Source: Didemnitutus sp047777955 (lineage in GTDB: Bacteria; Verrucomicrobiota; Verrucomicrobiia; Opitutales; Opitutaceae). Taken from it: a DNA stretch of 64,000 nucleotides. Positions within the stretch are counted from its first letter, which is position 1; every line of letters starts with the position of its first letter. Below, piece by piece: positions 18,532-27,538 of this stretch. The translations under genes were made by a program, and so were the position numbers. Location of the stretch: the NCBI RefSeq assembly GCF_047777955.1, contig NZ_CP180537.1, forward strand, positions 186,001-250,000. The letters run 5' to 3'. The notes below the pieces were generated by a model. The model saw only the letters and a list, made by a program, of their open reading frames with translations. It was not told the origin of the DNA and searched no databases.

Positions 18532-18750
18532 ATGTGGGGTGCCATTCCTACCAACGAGCTCTTTGTAAGACTCTCAAACGGGGACGTTTCTTTTGTAGAA
18601 TGTTCGCCTTCGCCCCTCGAAGTGCCGGTGATGGGAGATCGCATTTGGGGAATGGATGTCTCGGATGCCCACGTCGCGGGCGCGCTCGCCGACGCGATGT
18701 GGGAAAGGCATAAGCATCAACTCATCCGGCCGCAAAGTAGCGGAGTTTAG
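18532..18750 (+). CDS. Small protein of unknown function
   Basis: A 72-codon frame beginning at ATG 18532 has balanced amino-acid use (LFVRLSNGDVSFVECSPSP, MDVSDAHVAGALADAM) and ends 63 bp before the antitoxin-like gene. There is no membrane segment or known motif. It could be a partner of that gene, but it does not resemble a RES or other known toxin. Confidence 0.4.
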   Translation: MWGAIPTNELFVRLSNGDVSFVECSPSPLEVPVMGDRIWGMDVSDAHVAGALADAMWERHKHQLIRPQSSGV

Positions 18751-18813
18751 AAAGGTCTCCAAATTGCACTTTTAGTCTAAATAAAAGATCTACCAAGAAA
18801 GTTCGCACTCTAA

Positions 18814-19107
18814 ATGGGTCTAAACAGCACCGAGAATGCTTCTAAGCAACGTCGCGAGGTCGCGGCGGCGCTGCGCAGAAGAACACTCCATTACGAGAAA
18901 TGCATGAAGCTGCTCGATCGCTTGGATGACGAGGTTCTAGCTGCCGGTATGGAGCTCTTTGAAGATGAAGCCGCCTTGGCCTCGTGGCTCACGCAGCCTG
19001 CTCGCGCTCTTGGTGAGGCGATTCCTCTTCGTGTCATGCGATCTGCGTCGGGCCGGAAGCAGGTAGCAAGTATTCTCAGAGCAATTGCTCACGGCGTATA
19101 TTTGTGA
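18814..19107 (+). CDS. MbcA/ParS-type antitoxin-like protein (DUF2384)
   Basis: This 97-aa protein has a C-terminal half that follows the toxin-binding domain of MbcA/ParS antitoxins: ELFEDEAALASWLTQPARAL, then IPLRVMRSASGRKQVASIL and AHGVYL. The N-terminal half is helical (AALRRRTLHYEKCMKLL) and lacks an obvious helix-turn-helix. The usual RES-domain toxin gene is not found next to it; the following 660 bp holds only remnants. It may be an orphan or act with the small upstream gene. Confidence 0.65.
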   Translation: MGLNSTENASKQRREVAAALRRRTLHYEKCMKLLDRLDDEVLAAGMELFEDEAALASWLTQPARALGEAIPLRVMRSASGRKQVASILRAIAHGVYL

Positions 19108-19460
19108 ATGTGAATCCACCGCTTAGTAGACGATTCCAGGTCCCATGGCTCGTCACAGCATCGGACCTTCAGCGGTTTTTGGCCGGGCCTTGCAACAATG
19201 CGCCCGCGGACGCGTGATTTTTGTTCGCCGCCGGCATCGGCCGCCACGCCGGAGGAAACTTCCGCGGTTTGCGCGCTCGTCGCCGATTCCGCTCCTCCTG
19301 CGGTTCTGCACGCTGCGATATGCGATTTCCGCTCAGGGCGGATTCGAAAATTGACTCTGCGCTCAGTTGCAAAGGTAGGACATCGCGCGCCCCATACACG
19401 TTGCTGACATCGTCCGCTTCCTCCGGTCCAGATGCGCGTCGTTCGATGCCGCAGCCTGGT

Positions 19461-19616
19461 TTAGTGGAAATCGTGACTCGCTTGAACAGGTAGATCGGGA
19501 TCGCGCAATGCCGCGACTCGCTCGACCTTCACATGCACGATGCCGTCTTGAGTCTGCACTGCCCCCTCTAGAAGCAGTGTTGCGTTCTGCGTCACGACGA
19601 GTCGGTTCGCCGACCC
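19461..19616 (-). pseudogene. C-terminal remnant of error-prone DNA polymerase DnaE2
   Basis: The minus-strand frame reads NRLVVTQNATLLLEGAVQ, then DGIVHVKVERVAAL, and stops after QASHDFH. This resembles the last 50 or so residues of DnaE2 (OB-fold end and the SHDFH-like tail). Nothing of the polymerase precedes it. The region 19108-19770 otherwise contains no convincing gene. It may mark an old recombination point between the TIR block and the metal block. By eye only; a short match such as this needs alignment. Confidence 0.45.
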
Positions 19617-19639
19617 TGAAGCGGCACTCGTCGTTAGGC
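19589..19639 (+). other. attC-like inverted repeat (weak)
   Basis: A 9-bp perfect inverted repeat (ACGACGAGT 19594-19602, ACTCGTCGT 19626-19634) is followed by GTTAGGC (19633-19639), which fits the GTTRRRY core of integron attC sites. The opposite core would be GCGTCAC, a poor match to RYYYAAC. The total length of 51 bp is short. No integrase is seen. It overlaps the DnaE2-like remnant. Confidence 0.22.
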
Positions 19640-19770
19640 GATATGGGCCTTTTGCGGCCGGACTCTCGCCTTTGGTTGAAAATCCCGAGGATCACGCGAT
19701 CGGGAAGAACGAGAGGTAAAGCCACCCCTGTAGCTCATCTGGCTGGCTGTGAATGACGGCCCGAAGTCCG

Positions 19771-22146
19771 TCACAGACGAGCGCTTCGCAATCGTAGCGC
19801 GTTGGCAATCACCGACACACTGCTAAGCGCCATTGCGGCGCCGGCCCACATTGGATTGAGCAGCCACCCGAAAACCGGATACAGCGCACCGGCCGCCAGC
19901 GGGACGCCGAGCGAATTGTAGACGAAGGCCAAGAAGAGGTTCTGTCGAATGTTGCGCATCACCTGACGGCTGAGCGCGAGTGCGTTCGCGATTCCGCGGA
20001 GGTCGCCTTTCACGAGGGTAATGCCCGCGCTTTCGATCGCCACATCCGTGCCTGTTCCCATCGCGATGCCGATATCGGCGGCCGCCAGCGCCGGAGCGTC
20101 GTTGATGCCGTCGCCGGCCATCGCGACGACGTATCCTTGCCGACGAAGGTCCTCGATGATGCGTTGCTTGTCCTGCGGCGCCAAGCCGGCGTGAACTCGA
20201 TCAATCCCGAGCTTGCGGGCTACGGCGTCAGCAGTTGCCCGATGATCTCCGGTCAGCATCACGAGCGTCAGACCGAGCCCATGCAATGCGCGAATTGCGT
20301 CCGGAGTCGTGGCTTTGATCGGATCGGACAGGGCAATCAACCCGGCGGCCTTGTCGTCGATCGACACCCAGATGACCGTCCCGCCCGAGGCGAGCATCTG
20401 CTCCGCCCGCCCATCGAATTCCGCGCCGATTGAGACTCCTTCGTTCAGCAGCCAGCTCCGCTTGCCAACGCGGACGCGCCTGCCCTCGATTTTCCCCGTG
20501 ACACCAGCGCCGGTGATGGACTGGAAGTCATCCGCGGCGGGGATGGGGAGCTGCTTCGCCTCCGCTGCTTTCACCACGGCGTGTGCCAAGGGATGCTCGC
20601 TGCCACGCTCCAAGGCGGCGGCACGCGCCAGTAGCCAATTCTTCTCCACTCCGGCAGCCACATACATGTCCGTCAGTTCAGGCCGTCCTTCAGTCAGAGT
20701 CCCGGTTTTGTCGGTCACCAGATGCGTCACCTTCTCCGCCCGCTGGAGCGCCGCCGCGTCGCGGATGAGAACTCCAAGCTGCGCTCCCCGGCCGACGCCG
20801 ACCATGATCGACATTGGAGTGGCCAGGCCCAGTGCGCACGGGCAGGCGATAATAAGAACCGCGACGGCGTTAGTGATGGCGTAAATCATCTTCGGTTCCG
20901 GACCCCAAACAAGCCATGCGACTGCCGTGAGCACGGCGATGGCGATGACCGTCGGAACAAAAAACGACGAAATCTTGTCTGCGAGCGCCTGGATGGGGGC
21001 GCGGCTGCGCTGTGCCTGCACCACCATGTGGACGATTTGGGACAGTAACGTGTCTGCGCCCACCTTGCCGGCGCGCATGACGAATCCCCCCGTTTGGTTC
21101 AGCGTGGCTCCGATCACGGAATCGCCCACGGACTTGTCTACCGGCAGTGGCTCACCGGTCAGCATCGACTCGTCCACGTTGCTGCGTCCCTCGACGATCT
21201 CGCCATCGAGCGGAATTTTCTCACCGGGGCGGACTCGGAGCAGATCGCCGACCTGGATGTCCGAGAGTGGGACGTTCTCTTCCACGCCGTCGCGGAGGCG
21301 AAGAGCGGTTTTCGGCGCGAGGTCCAGCAGCGCCCTCACGGCTTGGCCGGTGCGGCGTCGCGCGCGCTCCTGCAGGTATTCGCCGAACGTCGCGAGCACG
21401 GTGATGACGGCCGCTGCCTCGAAATAGAGGCCGGCCGACCCTCCGTGCTGCATCTCGTGCGGGAACAGATTTGGAGCGACCAGTGCAACCACGGAGAACG
21501 CGAACGCCGAACCGATACCCAGCGCTAAGAGCGAATACATGTTGGCGCTGCGGTGCCGGAGCGAGTTCCAGGCCCGGCGCCAGATGAATCCTCCGGTCCA
21601 GGCTACGACCGGAACGGAGAGTAGAAATTCGGCCCAACGGCGCCACTCGCTGGCGAAGATGGTGTTGCCAGCGATGGCCGGCACCATACCCGCCATCGCG
21701 GAAAGAAACACCGGCAACGCGAGTGCCGAACCGATCCAGAGCTTGCGGGCGAGTTGCTGCAGCTCCCGTTCACCTGCGTCATCGTCTTCCGCGGCGACGG
21801 GCTCCAACGGCATCCCGCACTTGGGGCAGTCTCCCGGATGATCCTGCCGCACCTCCGGGTGCATCGGACAGGTGTAGATGACGTTCGCCTGACCGGTCCA
21901 TGCGGGGTTGCGCTCAAGAGGCATTCCGCATTTGGGGCAATCACCGGGCACGTCCGATTCCACGCCTTCGCACATCGGACAGAAATACTTTGCCGCGGCC
22001 GATGGCGTCACCGAGTGCCCGTGTTGGTGGCCGCATTGGTCGGAGCGTGCCCGCTCGTCATGCGCCGCTTCGCCACGAGTATCCTGGTGCGAGCAAGCAT
22101 GGCCCGGTTCGTCCTTCTTCGCCTCGTGCTGATGGTGGTCGTGCAT
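19771..22146 (-). CDS. Cu/Ag-type P1B ATPase with two N-terminal heavy-metal-binding motifs
   Basis: This 791-aa inner-membrane pump has a His-rich start and two CPMC/CPMH...CPKCGM heavy-metal-binding segments (about 54-75 and 91-112). The usual P1B layout follows: membrane helices, the TGEPLPV actuator loop, the metal-site IIACPCALGLATP, the phosphorylation site DKTGTLTEG, and MAGDGINDAPAL. CPCALGLATP and the neighbouring sequence place it in the CopA/SilP group that exports Cu(I) or Ag(I) from the cytoplasm. It lies 54 bp after the Zn/Cd-type pump gene on the same strand. No CueR- or CopY-type regulator gene is adjacent. Confidence 0.93.
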   Translation of the reverse strand: MHDHHQHEAKKDEPGHACSHQDTRGEAAHDERARSDQCGHQHGHSVTPSAAAKYFCPMCEGVESDVPGDCPKCGMPLERNPAWTGQANVIYTCPMHPEVRQDHPGDCPKCGMPLEPVAAEDDDAGERELQQLARKLWIGSALALPVFLSAMAGMVPAIAGNTIFASEWRRWAEFLLSVPVVAWTGGFIWRRAWNSLRHRSANMYSLLALGIGSAFAFSVVALVAPNLFPHEMQHGGSAGLYFEAAAVITVLATFGEYLQERARRRTGQAVRALLDLAPKTALRLRDGVEENVPLSDIQVGDLLRVRPGEKIPLDGEIVEGRSNVDESMLTGEPLPVDKSVGDSVIGATLNQTGGFVMRAGKVGADTLLSQIVHMVVQAQRSRAPIQALADKISSFFVPTVIAIAVLTAVAWLVWGPEPKMIYAITNAVAVLIIACPCALGLATPMSIMVGVGRGAQLGVLIRDAAALQRAEKVTHLVTDKTGTLTEGRPELTDMYVAAGVEKNWLLARAAALERGSEHPLAHAVVKAAEAKQLPIPAADDFQSITGAGVTGKIEGRRVRVGKRSWLLNEGVSIGAEFDGRAEQMLASGGTVIWVSIDDKAAGLIALSDPIKATTPDAIRALHGLGLTLVMLTGDHRATADAVARKLGIDRVHAGLAPQDKQRIIEDLRRQGYVVAMAGDGINDAPALAAADIGIAMGTGTDVAIESAGITLVKGDLRGIANALALSRQVMRNIRQNLFLAFVYNSLGVPLAAGALYPVFGWLLNPMWAGAAMALSSVSVIANALRLRSARL

Positions 22147-22200
22147 ACCTTGTAGACGGAAAGACTACCCAAATCTTACACCGGCGAAAGAAGCTCTCGA

Positions 22201-24189
22201 TCAGGTGTTCGCAACGGCAGCGGCGGGATTGGCGACAAAGTCCGGAGGTGTTCGGAGCAACCTCAGCGCGTTTGCAACCACTAGGAGCGTCGCCCCGGTA
22301 TCCGCGAGAATCGCGAACCAAAGGCTGGCATGGCCTAGCAGAGTCAGGACGAGAAACACCGCCTTGAGGGCGAGCGCAAAAGTGATGTTGAAATAGATGA
22401 CGCCGAGCGTGCGGCGTCCCAAGCGGACGCTATCCGCGATCTTGCCGAGATCATCCTGCATGAGGGCGATGTCGGCCGTCTCGATGGCGGCATGCGTTCC
22501 AGCCGCTCCCATGGCGATGCCGATGCTGGCCGTCGCCATCGCGGGCGCGTCGTTCACGCCGTCGCCGACCATGCCGGCTACCCCGTGCTTTTCCCGCAGG
22601 GCCTTCACGGCTTCGACTTTCTGGTCCGGGAGCAGGTCGCCGCGCGCAATATCAATGCCGACCTTCCGGGCGATGTAGTCCGCCGTGCGCTGATTGTCGC
22701 CGCTGAGCATGACGACCTCGGCCACCCCGGCGGCGTGCAGGTCGGCTACAGCGGCCTTCGCGTTCGGCCGCAGCGTATCGCCAACCGCGATGACACCGAG
22801 CACCTCACCTTTGCAGCCGTCGTGCGGACGATGCCCCACCACGACCACGGACAAGCCACGCTCCTCGACCGCAGCCAAGCGGCGCTCCACGTCCTCGGAG
22901 CAAACGCCCAATTCGCGCGTGAACCGGTGGTTGCCGACGAAATAATCATGCCCGTCCACCCGACCCTCTGCTCCTCGCCCGCTGCGCGCCTGGTAGTTTT
23001 CCGCCCGGGTGAAGGCAGTTTGCCGCTCATGGGCATGGGCCACGACGGCCTTGGCGAGCGGATGCGCCGAGTGGTCGTCAATGGCTGCGGCGATGCGCAG
23101 GACATCGCTCTCCGTGGCGGAGCCGACCGGTTCGACTCCCTGCACCTTGGGCTTCCCCTCGGTGATCGTGCCCGTCTTGTCCACGGCCAGGGCTTTCAGG
23201 CGACCGATGGTTTCGAGGTGGGCACCGCCTTTGACCAAAACGCCGCGACGCGCCAATGCCGTGAGGCCGGCGACGATGCTGACCGGCGTGGAAATCACCA
23301 GCGCACACGGACAGGCAATGATCAGCAGCACGCAGGCCCGATAGAGCCACACGCTCCACTCGCCATTCATCGCCAGCGGCGGAATCAGGAACACGAGCAG
23401 CGCCACCACTGTGACGGCCGGCGTGTAGTAGCGCGCGAAGACATCCACGAAACGCTGCGTCGGAGCCTTCTGCTCCTGGGCTTCGGTGACCAGACGGATA
23501 ATGCGCGCCAGCGTGGTATCGCCGGCCGCCTTGGTGACGTGGACCTCCAGCGAGCCCTCGCCGTTGATCGTGCCGGCGAACACCGGGTCGCCCGCACGCT
23601 TGTCCACGGGGACGGATTCGCCGGTGATCGGCGCCTGATTGACGGCGGACTCCCCGGTCACGACCACGCCATCGAGCGGCACACTCATGCCGGAGGCCAC
23701 CGCGATGATCTTACCCACGCCAACCTGATCCACGGGCACCTCGACCAAACGGCCGTCGCGCATCATCCGGGCGGTCTGCGGGGCGAGTTCGAGCAAGGCC
23801 CGGGTGGCGCGCCGGGCACGCCGGTCGGCCCAACCTTCAAGCCACTCGGCCACACCGAACAGAAAAACCACGGCGGAAGCCTCGACCCATTCGCTGATGG
23901 TCGAGGCGCCGACGGCGGCAATCACCACGAGCAGATTGATGTCCGGGCGGAATTGACGGACTGCGGCCCAGGCCTTGGGCAGGAGAAACCAGCCCCCGGC
24001 CACCATGGCCCCGAAGGCCAGTGCCGCCGTCACGTTCTTCGAGTCGAAGGCTGTTGCATGAGTCAGCAAGGCTGCACCAACCAGCCCACCCGAGAGGATA
24101 AGGCTGCTGGTTTCCAGATGATTGGCTTCGTCGTCGTGTCCGTGGCAGCACGAGTCGTCATGGGAATCCGGGTAGTGCTCTTGGCTCAT
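22201..24189 (-). CDS. Zn/Cd/Pb-type P1B ATPase
   Basis: This 662-aa pump has a short His/Cys-rich tail (DDSCCHGHDDEANH) in place of a full N-terminal metal domain. Key motifs are TGESVPVDK, the metal site IIACPCALVISTP, the phosphorylation site DKTGTITEGKP and MVGDGVNDAPAMA. CPCALVISTP with the following GGAHLE is the ZntA/CadA pattern, so Zn(II), Cd(II) or Pb(II) export is expected. It lies 44 bp downstream of a TolC-like gene and upstream of the Cu-type pump, all on the minus strand. Confidence 0.92.
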   Translation of the reverse strand: MSQEHYPDSHDDSCCHGHDDEANHLETSSLILSGGLVGAALLTHATAFDSKNVTAALAFGAMVAGGWFLLPKAWAAVRQFRPDINLLVVIAAVGASTISEWVEASAVVFLFGVAEWLEGWADRRARRATRALLELAPQTARMMRDGRLVEVPVDQVGVGKIIAVASGMSVPLDGVVVTGESAVNQAPITGESVPVDKRAGDPVFAGTINGEGSLEVHVTKAAGDTTLARIIRLVTEAQEQKAPTQRFVDVFARYYTPAVTVVALLVFLIPPLAMNGEWSVWLYRACVLLIIACPCALVISTPVSIVAGLTALARRGVLVKGGAHLETIGRLKALAVDKTGTITEGKPKVQGVEPVGSATESDVLRIAAAIDDHSAHPLAKAVVAHAHERQTAFTRAENYQARSGRGAEGRVDGHDYFVGNHRFTRELGVCSEDVERRLAAVEERGLSVVVVGHRPHDGCKGEVLGVIAVGDTLRPNAKAAVADLHAAGVAEVVMLSGDNQRTADYIARKVGIDIARGDLLPDQKVEAVKALREKHGVAGMVGDGVNDAPAMATASIGIAMGAAGTHAAIETADIALMQDDLGKIADSVRLGRRTLGVIYFNITFALALKAVFLVLTLLGHASLWFAILADTGATLLVVANALRLLRTPPDFVANPAAAVANT

Positions 24190-24233
24190 GGTCGGGTCTG
24201 TTATTTCGGCATCTGCTATCTGTGGCCGACTGG

Positions 24234-25595
24234 CTATTGTGGAGAGACATATTCGATTTCTGATTCACCCATTGCCCGGTGCAGTTGGGCGGCGGCGACG
24301 CTATGGGAATGATCGGCGCGGAGCCGGTTCGTGCGAGCCACGGTCAGGGCCGACTGAGCCTGCAACAGTTCAAGCTGGATGGAGGTGCCGGCTTTGAATC
24401 GCACCTCGGCAACGCGCAGCGCCTCCTCTGCCTGCTCGACCGATTTGCGCGTCGCCGTGACCAGTTCGTTGGCTTGGGTGAGGGCGGCGATGGCCCGCCG
24501 GACCTCCATCTCCACGGCAAGTTCAGCTTCCTCCCGGGCGAGGCGGGCCTGTTCCACCAGGGACTCCGCTTGCTTTACCTGCCCGGCCGTGGCGCGACTC
24601 GCCACGTTCCAGCCGCTTTGCACCCCGGCGCGCCAGCCACGCAGAGAATCGGTGAAGCGGTCCGTGGGGCCTTTGCGCAGCTCGGCACCCACACTCACCG
24701 CCAAGGTCGGAAGAAAACCAGCACGGGCGATGTTGATCCCGCTCTCGGCCGCCTCGACCAGCCGGGTCAATCGCTGCAGCTCGGGACGCTGCACCTTCGC
24801 TCTGGCCAGCGCCTCCTGCAGTTCGATCGCCAGCCGTTCAGCCGGGAGTTCGCCCGCGACTTCGATGCTCCGGTCGGAGGCGGTAGAGGGATGGATTTCG
24901 GTCCGGCCCATGGCCCGGCGCAGTTCCTCGATGGCCAGCCGGTGATCGTTGCGGGCCTTGATCAGAGGCGCGCGGGCACTCGCCACCGCAACCTCGGCGC
25001 GCAACCGCTCGAAGTTTGAAACGGAACCGACCTCGAACCGCACATTCACGTCACGCAACTGGCGTTCCAGAACGACGAGGTTCTGTTCTTCGACGGCAAC
25101 CTGCGCCCGGGCCAGCAGGATGGCATAAAACTTCAGGCGGACATCCAGCAGCGCGTCATCAATCGTCGCCTTGAGCTGCAACGTCGCCGCATCGCGGGAG
25201 AGCGTCGCTTCGTTCACGGCGGCACGGATGCCTCCGCCGGCATAGAGGTTCTGGCGAGCCGTGATGCTCATCCGCCAGTAGCGCCCGGTCGGCACGAAGA
25301 CGGGCAGGCTCTCGCCCGCCGTAGTGCTGCTCTGGATCGTTTGGGTTGAGCTTTTTTGATAATTCGCCGCAGCGGAAACTCCGGGCAGGGCGGCGGCCGT
25401 CACCTGCGTGAGAACGCCCTCCTGTTGGCGTATGCGCTCCCGGGCCTGACGGATCGCGAAGTTGTGCTCAAGCGCCTCGGCCAGCGCCTGCTCCAAGGTA
25501 AGCGGCGTTGCCGGCGCGTCGGCCGCGCGCGAGGACGGCAACGCAATCATGAGTGCCAGCAGAGCGAGCGGTGCGGAAAGGATGCGGTGTCTCAT
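24234..25595 (-). CDS. TolC/CzcC-like outer-membrane efflux protein
   Basis: The 453-aa protein has a signal peptide (LLALMIALPSSRAADA) and the internally repeated helical pattern of outer-membrane factors (LTLEQALAEALEHNFAIRQA, and again VRRAIAALTQANELV). It forms the outer-membrane channel of a tripartite pump. It is one base downstream of the exported protein at 25597. Its likely partners are the CzcA/adaptor genes further upstream on this strand, although that unit also contains its own CzcC-like gene. Confidence 0.88.
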   Translation of the reverse strand: MRHRILSAPLALLALMIALPSSRAADAPATPLTLEQALAEALEHNFAIRQARERIRQQEGVLTQVTAAALPGVSAAANYQKSSTQTIQSSTTAGESLPVFVPTGRYWRMSITARQNLYAGGGIRAAVNEATLSRDAATLQLKATIDDALLDVRLKFYAILLARAQVAVEEQNLVVLERQLRDVNVRFEVGSVSNFERLRAEVAVASARAPLIKARNDHRLAIEELRRAMGRTEIHPSTASDRSIEVAGELPAERLAIELQEALARAKVQRPELQRLTRLVEAAESGINIARAGFLPTLAVSVGAELRKGPTDRFTDSLRGWRAGVQSGWNVASRATAGQVKQAESLVEQARLAREEAELAVEMEVRRAIAALTQANELVTATRKSVEQAEEALRVAEVRFKAGTSIQLELLQAQSALTVARTNRLRADHSHSVAAAQLHRAMGESEIEYVSPQ

Positions 25596-25596
25596 G

Positions 25597-26028
25597 TCAC
25601 GGATACTTGAAGGTGTAGGATTCCGCCGACTCCGCCTCGCCGCTTCGGAACAGACTGAGAATCACGAGAAAGTTGTGCGGCGGGCGCACGGTTGCAGTGG
25701 AAACCAAAGTGTCGCCTTCGCGATGCAGCACCGCGCGGACGGAGTTTTTGGCGGCAAACTGGAATCGGGCGAAGCCCCGCTCCACATCGGGAGTCGCGGG
25801 CTTTTTCTTGGCGTCGAAAAACTTGACGACGAGGCGTGTGCCCGAGGCCTCGACATTGATCCAGCCCGCGCTGCCGCGCTGAAGGTTTTTGCCGGATTTC
25901 GGCAACTCATACACCTGTTCCTTCTTGGCCTTGGCTTTAGCTGCAGGCGAAGCCCGGGGGGCTGCGTCTGCTGCGATGATCGCAACCGGCAGTAACAATC
26001 CGAGGAGAAGCATGGTCACGGTTTTCAT
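25597..26028 (-). CDS. Exported protein of unknown function in the Czc-like operon
   Basis: The 143-aa product has a signal peptide (TMLLLGLLLPVAIIAADA) followed by a Lys/Ala-rich linker and a compact domain rich in beta-type sequence (RLVVKFFDAKKKPATPDVERG). I recognise no family. The start overlaps the stop of the preceding lipoprotein gene (ATGA), and the stop is one base from the TolC-like gene. A periplasmic accessory role in metal efflux is inferred from position only. Confidence 0.7.
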   Translation of the reverse strand: MKTVTMLLLGLLLPVAIIAADAAPRASPAAKAKAKKEQVYELPKSGKNLQRGSAGWINVEASGTRLVVKFFDAKKKPATPDVERGFARFQFAAKNSVRAVLHREGDTLVSTATVRPPHNFLVILSLFRSGEAESAESYTFKYP

Positions 26029-26483
26029 CAGTGATGCCCTCCATGGTGTAAGCCGCCGTGGCCAAAACCGTGCCCGTAGTATCCATGCCCGAAAGCCCCA
26101 CGCCCGAAACCGCGATACCAGCCTCCACCTCTAACGTAGCCGCGGTATGGGCGGGCCACGCGGGTTGGCGTGGTGAGCAGGTAGTCGATGACCCTGTCCG
26201 AAACTCCCTGCGCCCGCAGTCGATCAATCTCCGCGGTCTTGAGCCGGTAGGAGACGTTTGTCTGTCGCAAGTGGGTCAGCACGTCGTCGTCGGGCACATG
26301 GGCTTGGGCCAAGAGGCCGAGATCGGCGAGCGCGAGGCGATCACCGCGCTCCATCTTGCGAACGACCTCTGGCGGCGCGCCGTAGCGGGTCGCGGTCACT
26401 GCGGTTTGGCGTTGGGCCTGGCTGGCACAGCCGCTGAGTAGGCTAAGGCTCAGGGCGAGGAACAGGGGCAGACGGATTTTCAT
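26028..26483 (-). CDS. His/Gly-rich lipoprotein
   Basis: From ATG 26483 the product has 151 residues with a lipoprotein signal (LALSLSLLSGC). A helical middle part contains DVLTHLRQTNVSYRLKTAEI and RLRAQGVSDRVIDYLL, a repeat-like pattern seen in small lipoproteins. The tail is rich in Gly, His and Tyr (HGYYGHGFGHGGLHHGGHH) and probably binds metal. The upstream gap to the PII-like gene is 211 bp without a gene. Confidence 0.72.
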   Translation of the reverse strand: MKIRLPLFLALSLSLLSGCASQAQRQTAVTATRYGAPPEVVRKMERGDRLALADLGLLAQAHVPDDDVLTHLRQTNVSYRLKTAEIDRLRAQGVSDRVIDYLLTTPTRVARPYRGYVRGGGWYRGFGRGAFGHGYYGHGFGHGGLHHGGHH

Positions 26484-26694
26484 GGGAACGGCGATTGACC
26501 AGATAGGGGTCCGGGCGTTTCGCGGTTGAGGTTTCGGTCCGAGGCGGCCGCCGAGGGGCGGGCGGACTTGGAGGATGGGATTACATGGGACTCGGTTTGG
26601 GCTTGGGAAAGATGCGGCCGGGGAGACTGCGCACGGCCGCATCTCGCACTTTATTTCCTGCCGCTCACAGGCCATGACTTGGCCGGGAGATTGT

Positions 26695-27039
26695 TCACAG
26701 GGCAGAGGCCCCGATTTCGCCCGTGCTGATGCGCAACGCAGACTCGACCGGCAGGACATAGACCTTGCCGTCGCCCCGATTGCCGGTTCGGGCCGCCGAC
26801 GCGATCGCGGCGGCGACCGCGTCGGCGTGATCGGCCGAGACCATCACCTCCACGCGGACCTTGGGCAGCGTGCCGACGACCACTTCATCCGATGATCCCG
26901 GGCTATGATCGTGACCGCGGCCTCGGCCAAAACCGCGAACATCCGAGAAGGTGGCGCCAGAGACACCAGTGATATCGTGCAGGGCCTCCCGCACCGGCTC
27001 CTCCTTCGAGGAACGAATGAATGCTACGATGGTTTTCAT
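26695..27039 (-). CDS. PII-like signalling protein linked to metal efflux (PII-NG type)
   Basis: From ATG 27039 the product has 114 residues with the ferredoxin-like layout of PII proteins: an N-terminal strand MKTIVAFIRSSKEEPVREAL, the hinge to a T-loop-like region TFSDVRGFGRGRGHDHSPGSS, and KVRVEVMVSADHADAVAAAI followed by GDGKVYVLPVESALRISTGE. The T-loop is shortened and His-rich compared with GlnB/GlnK. A PII subgroup (PII-NG) is known to be encoded beside RND metal pumps; this gene is on the same strand as CzcA, in that context. The ligand is unknown. Confidence 0.82.
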   Translation of the reverse strand: MKTIVAFIRSSKEEPVREALHDITGVSGATFSDVRGFGRGRGHDHSPGSSDEVVVGTLPKVRVEVMVSADHADAVAAAIASAARTGNRGDGKVYVLPVESALRISTGEIGASAL

Positions 27040-27053
27040 TGATTGGTTTCTCC

Positions 27054-27515
27054 TCAGTGATCGTGCTTGTCGCCGCCGGCGTCGTCGCAGATGCAGGCGT
27101 ATTCGGCACGCTTGCACTCGCCGCACACTTCGTCGTGGAGCTCGATGCGGTAGTTCTTTGGCCGGGCCTGGGCGTTGTCTTTCACCTGAAGGACAACGCG
27201 GTAGCCGTCGCCCTCGGGCAGCGGACTGGAGGAGACGAGCGTGCCTTCCTTGGCGGCGAAGGTCAGGTTCACCTTGCCGCCCTTGGCCTCGGCCACGGCG
27301 GAGACGATCTGCGCGGCGGGGGCCACGAGCTTGAGGTCGTGGTCGTAGAACGACACGACCACGGTGCGATCCGGGGCGACGAACAGCTCGACGTGGGGGG
27401 CTTCGGTGGTGACGATTTTGCCGCCCTTGGGACCGGGGATCGGCTTGGCGAGAAGCGCCGTGGCTGAGGCGACGACGGCAAGGAACAGGAACGTGACGTT
27501 ACGGATGGTTTTCAT
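27054..27515 (-). CDS. Exported protein with a Cys/His-rich tail
   Basis: This 153-aa product has a signal peptide (FLFLAVVASATALLA). The mature part is a single beta-rich domain (HVELFVAPDRTVVVSFYDHD) and the tail is CGECKRAEYACICDDAGGDK followed by HDH, very likely a metal site. It lies between the PII-like gene and a lipoprotein gene of the Czc-like cluster. I do not recognise the family. Confidence 0.72.
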   Translation of the reverse strand: MKTIRNVTFLFLAVVASATALLAKPIPGPKGGKIVTTEAPHVELFVAPDRTVVVSFYDHDLKLVAPAAQIVSAVAEAKGGKVNLTFAAKEGTLVSSSPLPEGDGYRVVLQVKDNAQARPKNYRIELHDEVCGECKRAEYACICDDAGGDKHDH

Positions 27516-27538
27516 GGATGAATGACAGGGGTTGGAAT

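Noticed and set aside
19145..19493. Several short plus- and minus-strand frames between the antitoxin and the ATPase
   Set aside because: All overlap one another, are rich in Arg, Ser and Pro, and none has a plausible start signal or recognisable sequence apart from the DnaE2-like tail reported separately.
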